A DNA stretch of 64,000 bases from Mesorhizobium sp. CA8 (lineage in GTDB: Bacteria > Pseudomonadota > Alphaproteobacteria > Rhizobiales > Rhizobiaceae). A model generated the notes under the pieces. The model was not told the origin of the DNA. It worked only from the letters and a program-made list of their open reading frames with translations, and ran no database searches. Below are positions 58,174 through 64,000 of the stretch, in pieces. A program made the translations under genes and the position numbers. The stretch's first letter is position 1. Every line of letters begins with the position of its first letter. The stretch covers positions 124,001-188,000 of the forward strand of contig NZ_JAIUHG010000001.1 in assembly GCF_020164955.1 (NCBI RefSeq). The letters run 5' to 3'.

Positions 58174-58788
58174 TTGATCACTATAGCCTGCTGCCTCTGG
58201 GATGCCAACGATCTTAGCGCGGATTTCTCCCGCTGCTATGATGAAACGTGGGTCGATAAGCTCTATCGCGGGTTCGAGCGCAATCTGACCAAGCCATTTA
58301 GTTTCGCCTGCTTCACGGATCGCGAAAGGAACTTTCGGGAGCCCGTAGAGCAAATCATCGACAAGACGCTAGGCATGAACGGTTACGGCGATTGCATCGC
58401 GCCGTTCATCCTGGATGAGCCGATGATCTTCTGTGGTCTCGATACCGTCATCACCGGGAACTGCGACGAGTTCGCCAACTACTGCCTGACATCCGACATC
58501 ATGGCGCTCCCGCAGCACCCGAGAGAGCCGCAACATGCCTGCAACGGGATAGCTCTGGTCCCTGCCGGTTATCGCAAGGTCTATGAGGACTGGCGAGGCG
58601 AAAACGACATGGTGTGGCTGCGCAAGTGGCCTCACGTCTACATCGACGCGATCTTCAAGGATCAGGTGAAGAGCTACAAGGCGCATGTGCGCGAATTTGG
58701 GTTAGGCGATGCTCGGATCGTTTACTTCCACGGCCGGCCCAAGCAGCCTGACTTGAACGAAGCCTGGATCAAGGAAAACTGGCGTTGA
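58174..58788 (+). CDS. Glycosyltransferase, TTG start
   Basis: A 204-residue protein: TTG 58174 (LITIACCLWDAND) is chosen because GGAG lies eight bases upstream; a TTG at 58141 would read through the KorA-like start. WVDKLYRGFERNLTKPF, PMIFCGLDTVITGNC and HACNGIALVPAGYRK resemble the glycosyltransferase at 56835. No classical DxD: GLDT stands there. Confidence 0.72.
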   Translation: MITIACCLWDANDLSADFSRCYDETWVDKLYRGFERNLTKPFSFACFTDRERNFREPVEQIIDKTLGMNGYGDCIAPFILDEPMIFCGLDTVITGNCDEFANYCLTSDIMALPQHPREPQHACNGIALVPAGYRKVYEDWRGENDMVWLRKWPHVYIDAIFKDQVKSYKAHVREFGLGDARIVYFHGRPKQPDLNEAWIKENWR

Positions 58789-59591
58789 TCGACCCCGCCA
58801 AGGTCTGCCTGTTTATCCCCGGCCATCTGAAGAAGTTCAAGCTCGAACTGTTCAATCGGATCGGTGCCACGGTCGAGAGAGCAGGCGGGCGGGTTGTACG
58901 AGCCGAGTTTGCAGCGCTCGATAGATTGCCCGACGACATCATTCCGATTGTCGGTTGCACACCGGAATTGAAGCCGCTGATTGAAGGCTGGCGGGCGCGC
59001 GGCAGGAAGTGGATTTACTGGGATCGGGGCTATGCGCGCAGAGTGTTCGCGACCGATCTGCCAACGGGAGAAAACGGAGGGTTCTATCGCTGGCATGTTG
59101 GCTCATTCCAAACCCAGGCGATTCGCGACGTTCCTGACGATCGTTGGAGGGCGCTGAAGACCGAAGTATGGCCATGGCAGAGAACTGGCCGCCACATCGT
59201 CGTTGCCGAGCCGAGCGAAACCTATGAGCGCTTTCACGGCATCGAAGGCTGGACGATGCGAACGGTCAGGCGGTTGAACGAACTGACCGACCGGCCGCTG
59301 ATTATCCGCAACAAGGAGATGCAGCGCTTCGGACGCAAGCTGCATGAGGATCTAAAGGGCGCGCATTGCCTCGTCACTCACGGCTCAAATGCAGCCGTTG
59401 AAGCGGTGATCATGGGTTGCCCGGTGTTCGTCCATCAAGACAGCGCTGCAAGCATGGTGGGGCGCTGTGATCTTTCGAGAATCGAAGAGCCTATCTATCC
59501 CGACCGCCAGCCTTGGCTCAACTCGCTTGCCTACTCTCAGTTCGATGAACGCGAACTGGTGAACGGGGATTTGTGGAAGATGATCACCTGA
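58785..59591 (+). CDS. Capsule/glycerophosphotransferase-like glycosyltransferase
   Basis: A 268-residue protein starting at TTG 58785 (overlapping the previous TGA). N-terminal KVCLFIPGHLKKFKLELF, GT-B-type C-terminus with LVTHGSNAAVEAVIMGCPVFV, as in CDP-glycerol glycerophosphotransferases and Kdo-type capsule transferases. The last gene of the glycan block; its stop overlaps the portal ATG. Confidence 0.72.
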   Translation: MIDPAKVCLFIPGHLKKFKLELFNRIGATVERAGGRVVRAEFAALDRLPDDIIPIVGCTPELKPLIEGWRARGRKWIYWDRGYARRVFATDLPTGENGGFYRWHVGSFQTQAIRDVPDDRWRALKTEVWPWQRTGRHIVVAEPSETYERFHGIEGWTMRTVRRLNELTDRPLIIRNKEMQRFGRKLHEDLKGAHCLVTHGSNAAVEAVIMGCPVFVHQDSAASMVGRCDLSRIEEPIYPDRQPWLNSLAYSQFDERELVNGDLWKMIT

Positions 59592-60991
59592 TGAAACTTC
59601 CGTTTGGCCTTTCCATCACACGCCAAAAAGCAGCGCCGGCAAGCGCCGTTGCCGTCGCGGAAAATCGTGGCGGCTGGTACAACCTTATCAGGGAAAGCTT
59701 TACCGGCGCGTGGCAGCAAAACATTACAATCGACTACAATTCGGTCCTCTCCTACAACGCGGTCTATGCGTGCATCACGCTGATCGCTTCGGACATCTCG
59801 AAGCTTTGCGTTGAGCTTGTTCAGAAGGACAAGAACGGCATTTGGACCGAGACGGACAGCCCGGCTTACTCGCCTGTCCTTCGCAAGCCCAACCGCTACC
59901 AGAATCGCATCCAGTTCTGGGAGACGTACATCCTCTCCAAGCTGATGAGGGGCAACGTCTATGTCCTGAAGCAGCGGGACGGGAATACGAACGTCAAGGC
60001 GCTTTACGTTCTCGACCCGAACCGGGTTAAGGTGCTTGTCGCCGATGACGGTTCGGCCTGGTATCAGCTTAGCAGCGACAATTTAGCAGCAATCGGAGAA
60101 CCGGTGACGGTCCCGGCGAGCGAGATCATCCACGACCGCTTCAATTGCCTGTTCCATCCGCTTGTGGGGACGTCTCCGATCTTTGCGGCAGGCGTTGCTG
60201 CGACCCAGGGCCTCGCAATCCAGAACAATTCGGCGACGTTCTTTGGAAATAAGTCCCAGCCCGGTGGCGTTCTCACAGCGCCAGGGTCGATTTCGGATGA
60301 GACCGCGGCACGGCTGAAAGATGCATGGGAAACCAAGTTCTCCGGCGCGAATGCCGGCAAGGTCGCGGTCCTTGGTGATGGACTCACTTACGAGCGCATG
60401 GCCCTCACTGCTGAGGAATCGCAGCTCATCGACCAATTGAAATGGACTGCCGAGGTCGTCTGCTCCGTCTTCCATGTGCCGCCCTATAAAATCGGCCTCG
60501 GCACGATGCCGACCTATAACAACATCCAGAGCCTCAACGTCGAATATTATAGCCAGTGCCTTCAGAGCCTCATCGAGGCCGCAGAGCTTTGCCTGGACGA
60601 AGGCTTGGGCATCGGTGAAGGCGTTGTCGTCAATGGCAAGACCTATGGCGTCGAGTTCGACATCGACAATCTGCTCCGCATGGATTCGGTGACGCAGATG
60701 CAGGTGCTCAAGGATGGTGCTGGCATCATGGAAGTGGACGAGATGCGAGGCAAGCTAGGTCTGCCCAAGACCAAGGGCGGCAATGCGGTCTATCTCCAGC
60801 AGCAGAATTATAGCTTGCAGGCCCTCGCCAAACGGGATGCCCAGCCCGATCCATTCACAATAGCGAAGCCGACTTCAGTCCCCATGGAGCCGCCGGCTGC
60901 GCAAGCGGAAGACCCGCAAGCCGCAAATGACAACGCCACGGCAGCAGCCGCAAAGGATGCTCTCCTTGAAATCTGGAAAGGTCTCGGCTGA
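59591..60991 (+). CDS. HK97-family portal protein
   Basis: The dodecameric DNA gate. 466 residues starting MKLPFGLSITRQKA at 59591: YNAVYACITLIASDIS, NRYQNRIQFWETYILSKL, LVGTSPIFAAGVAATQGL and EYYSQCLQSLIEAAELCLDEG, all portal landmarks. It normally lies between terL and the protease; here it is 6.5 kb downstream of the capsid gene, after the glycan block. Confidence 0.93.
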   Translation: MKLPFGLSITRQKAAPASAVAVAENRGGWYNLIRESFTGAWQQNITIDYNSVLSYNAVYACITLIASDISKLCVELVQKDKNGIWTETDSPAYSPVLRKPNRYQNRIQFWETYILSKLMRGNVYVLKQRDGNTNVKALYVLDPNRVKVLVADDGSAWYQLSSDNLAAIGEPVTVPASEIIHDRFNCLFHPLVGTSPIFAAGVAATQGLAIQNNSATFFGNKSQPGGVLTAPGSISDETAARLKDAWETKFSGANAGKVAVLGDGLTYERMALTAEESQLIDQLKWTAEVVCSVFHVPPYKIGLGTMPTYNNIQSLNVEYYSQCLQSLIEAAELCLDEGLGIGEGVVVNGKTYGVEFDIDNLLRMDSVTQMQVLKDGAGIMEVDEMRGKLGLPKTKGGNAVYLQQQNYSLQALAKRDAQPDPFTIAKPTSVPMEPPAAQAEDPQAANDNATAAAAKDALLEIWKGLG

Positions 60992-62055
60992 TGTTTGACG
61001 GGAAGGCATTCGGCCAAGATGTGGTTGGCGTCGTCAAGACGTACATGGAGCGCACAGTCGCTCCATTGCTGACGAGGATCGATGCATTGGAAAAGGCAAT
61101 CGCTTCGATGCCGATCCCGAAGGATGGTAAGGACGCGGATGTCGAAGAGGTGGCAGCCTTAGCGGCAGCAAGCATTCTCCCCGACATCATGGAAGTGCGG
61201 GGCATGGTTGAAGCACTTCAGACGATGCCGGATGTTCCCGCGCTTGTTGCAGAAGCCATCGCGGCTATCCCAGCGCCGAAGGATGGCGAGCCGGGCAAGT
61301 CCATCACCGTCGATGATGTTGCGCCGCTGATCGCCGATGAGGTCGCGAAAGCCGTCGCCGATATCCGCGTTCCCGAGGATGGCAAGCCGGGCGCAGACGG
61401 CAAGGACGCCGATCCCGAAATCGTCAAGGCTCTAGTCGCAGAAGCTGTTGCCGCATTGCCGCCCGCAGAGAGGGGCAAGGACGCCGATCCTGCGTTGGTG
61501 GAGGAATTGGTCATCCGACACGCCGAACGCATCCTGGCTGGCTGGGAGAGGCCAAAGGACGGTGTTCCCGGCGAGAAGGGATCTGACGGCAGGGACGGCG
61601 AGCAAGGACCAGCCGGCCGCGATGGAAAAGACGGCCTCGACGCCGTGGAATTCCTCCGCGATGCCAACGGCCATCTCATCGTCACCATGTCGAACGGCAA
61701 GACGCGCGATCTTGGCGAGGTCAACGGCAAGGATGGGGCGCCAGGCGCTCCGGGCAAAGATGGCATCGATGGCGTCGGCTTCGCTGACATGGACATGGTG
61801 GAGACAGATGAGGGCGTATTCCTCCGCTTCACGCGCGGCGATGTCGTGAAGGATTGGCGCCTGCCGGTGCCGCGCTATTGCGGCATCTATAGCGCCGGAA
61901 AGTCCTACTATGTCGGCGATAGCGTGACGTGGGGCGGCTCACTGTGGATTGCGCAGGAGCCCACCACTGACAAACCGGATAGCGGCAAGGGGTGGAAGCT
62001 TGCAGTCAAGCGCGGTGCCGATGGCAAGACCCCCGCACTGAAAAAGGGCGAATGA
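60991..62055 (+). CDS. Collagen-like phage protein with carbohydrate-binding-like tail
   Basis: A 354-residue protein: N-terminal helices, repeated Gly-x-y triplets (PKDGEPGKSITVDDVAP, KPGADGKDADPE, GVPGEKGSDGRDGEQGPAGR, GKDGAPGAPGKDGIDG), and a C-terminal ChiC-like binding domain (IYSAGKSYYVGDSVTWGGS). It follows the portal with TGATG overlap. Likely a trimeric head decoration or fibre; if so, a sugar ligand for the adjacent glycosyltransferases is possible. Confidence 0.75.
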   Translation: MFDGKAFGQDVVGVVKTYMERTVAPLLTRIDALEKAIASMPIPKDGKDADVEEVAALAAASILPDIMEVRGMVEALQTMPDVPALVAEAIAAIPAPKDGEPGKSITVDDVAPLIADEVAKAVADIRVPEDGKPGADGKDADPEIVKALVAEAVAALPPAERGKDADPALVEELVIRHAERILAGWERPKDGVPGEKGSDGRDGEQGPAGRDGKDGLDAVEFLRDANGHLIVTMSNGKTRDLGEVNGKDGAPGAPGKDGIDGVGFADMDMVETDEGVFLRFTRGDVVKDWRLPVPRYCGIYSAGKSYYVGDSVTWGGSLWIAQEPTTDKPDSGKGWKLAVKRGADGKTPALKKGE

Positions 62056-62058
62056 CCC

Positions 62059-62400
62059 ATGTTCATGCTGGTCACCGTCGATCAGGTCAGGACTGCGCTA
62101 AAGCTCGACAGCGGCGAGAGCGATACCATCATCGCTCTGTACATATCAGCCGCCTCTCGCGCGATCGTGCGACATCTCAAGGGCCAAGCCGGAGACCTTC
62201 TGACCATCGATAGCCCGCCGAATTCGCCGCCCGACGACCTTTCGTCGGTTCCCGAGGATATCCAGATGGCGACGATCCTCTTGACTGGCCACTTCTACAA
62301 CAACCCGGACGGCGATCCAGACCACGATTGGGAGCGGGGGTATCTGCCTCGCCCGGTGACGGCTCTGCTCTATCCGCTTCGCGATCCGGCGCTTGCCTGA
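62059..62400 (+). CDS. Head-tail connector protein (gp6-like)
   Basis: A 113-residue protein: VTVDQVRTALKLDSGESDTI, ALYISAASRAIVRHL, IQMATILLTGHFYNNPD, as in the HK97 gp6/head-tail adaptor family forming a ring below the portal. Three bases after the collagen-like gene. Confidence 0.88.
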   Translation: MFMLVTVDQVRTALKLDSGESDTIIALYISAASRAIVRHLKGQAGDLLTIDSPPNSPPDDLSSVPEDIQMATILLTGHFYNNPDGDPDHDWERGYLPRPVTALLYPLRDPALA

Positions 62401-62885
62401 TGCCCGTCAAAGGTTCGCGCGAGACAGCGGCGGCGCTGCGGGAACTATCGAAATTCGTTGCCACGCCGATCTCTGCGGCGTCACGCTTCGCCCTGCAGCC
62501 GACTTTGAAGACCGCCAAGGCCAACGCGCGCAACATCGAAGAGAAAGAGCGCACTAATACGCTGGCGAACTCGCTCACGATCAAGCAGGAGGCCCGAACC
62601 TCGAAATTGAACCCGACCTACCAAGTTGGTCCAGATTCCAGTGTCGAGAAGCAGACGCAATACGGTCTGCGTAGGCCAGTGAAATACGCTCATCTCTTGG
62701 AGTTCGGCACAGCACCGCATTACCAGCCGGGCAGGGGCGTCGTGCATCCTGGGTCGCGTCCCGAGCCGTTCTTGACGCCGGCCTATTTCGAAACGCGCGA
62801 TCAGGTCGTGAAGCGGTTCGGCGATAAGATCGGCCCCGAGATGGAAAAGCGCGCGGCTAAACTGGCGGCTAAGCAGGCAAAGTGA
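62400..62885 (+). CDS. HK97 gp10-family tail completion protein
   Basis: A 161-residue protein starting MPVKGSRETAAALRE at 62400 (TGATG). YAHLLEFGTAPHYQPG and EPFLTPAYFETRDQVV are typical of HK97 gp10-like neck/tail completion proteins. The 3' end overlaps the opposite-strand gene by 17 bases. Confidence 0.88.
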   Translation: MPVKGSRETAAALRELSKFVATPISAASRFALQPTLKTAKANARNIEEKERTNTLANSLTIKQEARTSKLNPTYQVGPDSSVEKQTQYGLRRPVKYAHLLEFGTAPHYQPGRGVVHPGSRPEPFLTPAYFETRDQVVKRFGDKIGPEMEKRAAKLAAKQAK

Positions 62886-63177
62886 ATTCATGCCGGCAGA
62901 ACCGGCAAATCTTGGCATCGACCTTCACCAATTCGGCGCATAGCGGGCACGCCTTTTCGAATATTGGGCCGTTGGTGAAGCGCTGAGGCTCTTCGGCCGT
63001 CACGCTTACTGTCAGATGAGACTGGCGCAAGTCCTTTGAGGCCAAAAGCAGAAGACCGCCTATCAGCGGTGTAGCGACGAGAGACAGCAGGAACCAAGGC
63101 ATTCCACGCCGGCCGCGATGGTTCTGCGCGGCTATGCCGACAATGAAACTGAGGCCGAGATAGATAGCGATCAGCAT
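62869..63177 (-). CDS. Membrane zinc-ribbon protein on the opposite strand
   Basis: A 102-residue protein: two hydrophobic helices (LIAIYLGLSFIVGIAA and MPWFLLSLVATPLIGGLLL), basic loop, then a C-terminal zinc ribbon CPLCAELVKVDAKICRFC. Like the KorA-like gene, it fills a gap between plus genes: its stop region overlaps gp10 by 17 bases and its ATG overlaps the next ATG (shared CATG). Possibly a superinfection-type moron. Confidence 0.65.
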   Translation of the reverse strand: MLIAIYLGLSFIVGIAAQNHRGRRGMPWFLLSLVATPLIGGLLLLASKDLRQSHLTVSVTAEEPQRFTNGPIFEKACPLCAELVKVDAKICRFCRHEFTLPA

Positions 63178-63496
63178 GGTTTCAGCCGGTGAACTCGATA
63201 GACAGGTGCAACTACAAAGCGCCACCACTTCGACCAATGACTATAACGAGGTTGTGCAGACGTGGGCAACCTACGCCACGGTCTGGGCAAAAATGGAATT
63301 CCATCAGGCCAATGAAGCCACGGAATCGGCCAGGCAGTTTGCGCAGATGGACCTGTATTTCACCATCCGCTGGCGCTCGGGTTTGGAGCCTGACCACCAA
63401 CTGGTTTTCGAAGACAAGACCTATCGCATTGTCGGCCGCCCGCGAGAGATCGATCGGCGCCGGTTCCTGAAAATTCAAGCGAGCCTAGTTGAATGA
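63176..63496 (+). CDS. Phage head closure protein (gp16-like)
   Basis: A 106-residue protein: MVSAGELDRQVQLQSAT, TWATYATVWAKMEF, LVFEDKTYRIVGRPREIDRRR, the usual SPP1 gp16/head-closure pattern. Its ATG at 63176 overlaps the opposite-strand gene's ATG; no obvious ribosome site besides the gp10 read-through. Confidence 0.88.
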   Translation: MVSAGELDRQVQLQSATTSTNDYNEVVQTWATYATVWAKMEFHQANEATESARQFAQMDLYFTIRWRSGLEPDHQLVFEDKTYRIVGRPREIDRRRFLKIQASLVE

Positions 63497-63888
63497 GCGG
63501 CGTTTCCCTGACCATCAATGCATTGCTCGCACAGGCTGGCGTGACTGCTCTGGTCTCTACGCGCGTCAGGCCGTTCCCACTCCCCCAAGGAGAGAGCCTG
63601 CCGGCAATCGCCGTTGCGATGTCAGCGGAGGATGAAGAGCAGCTTTTGTCGGGCGGCTCGCAATACCCGCAAACCTCGGTCCAGATCCACTGCATCGCGA
63701 CCAAGGCAAGTGCCGCGATCGATCTCGGGGAGGCGGTGAAGAACGCTCTCCGCGATCTGCTCTACACCTCGACGGATTCGCCGCCTGTCAAAGCCTCGTT
63801 CCAGAAAGACCCAGTGGATTTCACCGACTTCGCTGACGATCTCTCAACCCACCGCCGCGTGATGGCCTACTCGGTACGCTGGCGCTGA
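63493..63888 (+). CDS. DUF3168 tail completion protein
   Basis: A 131-residue protein (gp17-like): LTINALLAQAGVTALVSTRVRP, LPAIAVAMSAEDEEQL, FADDLSTHRRVMAYSVRW. Tail terminator/completion position between the closure protein and the tail tube gene. Four-base overlap with the closure gene. Confidence 0.88.
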   Translation: MSGVSLTINALLAQAGVTALVSTRVRPFPLPQGESLPAIAVAMSAEDEEQLLSGGSQYPQTSVQIHCIATKASAAIDLGEAVKNALRDLLYTSTDSPPVKASFQKDPVDFTDFADDLSTHRRVMAYSVRWR

Positions 63889-63917
63889 AATTCCCCATTC
63901 CCGGGGATGAGCCCAAA

Positions 63918-63934
63918 TGCCCTTGGGCAAGGCA
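63918..63934 (+). promoter_or_regulatory. Leader hairpin upstream of tail gene
   Basis: TGCCCTTGGGCAAGGCA, the second copy of the capsid-leader hairpin (51604-51620), in the gap before the gene starting at 63981. Confidence 0.5.
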
Positions 63935-63980
63935 CTAGGCCCGCTGTGAAGCGCGCCAATCCCAATAGATGGAGCCTCTT

Positions 63981-64000
63981 ATGACGCAAACGACCGGCTT
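63981..64000 (+). CDS. Start of probable major tail protein (partial)
   Basis: ATG at 63981 after GGAG begins MTQTTG and leaves the window after 20 bases. By position after DUF3168, the major tail tube protein is expected; identity cannot be shown. Confidence 0.5.

Noticed and set aside
1..64000. CRISPR array
   Set aside because: No regularly spaced repeats found; the TACGGAAA and GAATAG repeats are too few and irregular.

Overview
The window looks like a Rhizobiales chromosome, most likely Mesorhizobium or a close relative. This rests on high GC, long antisense ORFs, a BA14K-family protein, rhizobial intergenic palindromes and the gene repertoire; no species call is made. A prophage of at least 39 kb is inserted at a tRNA-Gly gene and runs off the right edge.

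Chromosome, 1-24,760: two GFA-fold zinc proteins, an OmpA-type lipoprotein, secreted proteins, a DEAD-box RNA helicase and NAD kinase. A surface-polysaccharide group follows (NAD-dependent sugar epimerase, UDP-galactopyranose mutase, a DUF707 protein, a glycosyltransferase-like protein). Next is a polyamine-type ABC transporter operon with an MBL-fold hydrolase, divergent from a TetR regulator and sharing a 26-bp palindrome with it. The glyoxylate-to-glycerate pathway (IclR regulator, gcl, hyi, glxR) comes next, then rlmB, tRNA-Tyr and tRNA-Gly. A tRNA-Thr lies at 16.8 kb.

Prophage left arm, 24,836-35,390, minus strand: a tyrosine integrase next to tRNA-Gly, then a tightly overlapping early operon of small genes, with a Sak4-like ATPase and a PD-(D/E)XK exonuclease (recombination pair), HNH nucleases, a TnpB RNA-guided nuclease with its right-end hairpin, and a Lar-like protein.

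Switch and early-right region, 35,400-46,700: a CI-like S24 repressor faces a Cro-like gene. Predicted promoters carry TACG/CGTA palindromes in their spacers. Rightward genes include a GapR (DUF2312)-zinc fusion, two ParB-type proteins, two DNA methyltransferases, a RusA resolvase, an HNH-AP2 nuclease, replication-type proteins, a SANT-repeat protein and a NusG/RfaH-like factor. A hairpin-dense segment at 38.08-38.40 kb ends in a terminator-like stem.

Late region, 46,972-64,000: a probable lysis cassette (small membrane proteins, a TIM-barrel hydrolase-like protein, a tiny lipoprotein), HNH, terminase subunits, HK97 protease and capsid. A roughly 6-kb block of glycosyltransferase, SAM-methyltransferase and acyltransferase genes, holding an opposite-strand KorA/TrfB-like gene, comes next. 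Portal, a collagen-like protein, connectors and tail completion genes follow. The portal lies far downstream of the capsid gene, unlike the usual HK97 order.

Most notable points are the glycan block in the capsid module, the structured RNA/terminator plus NusG-like factor, the operonic TnpB, two opposite-strand genes fitted start-to-start with structural genes, and two probable single-base frameshifts.
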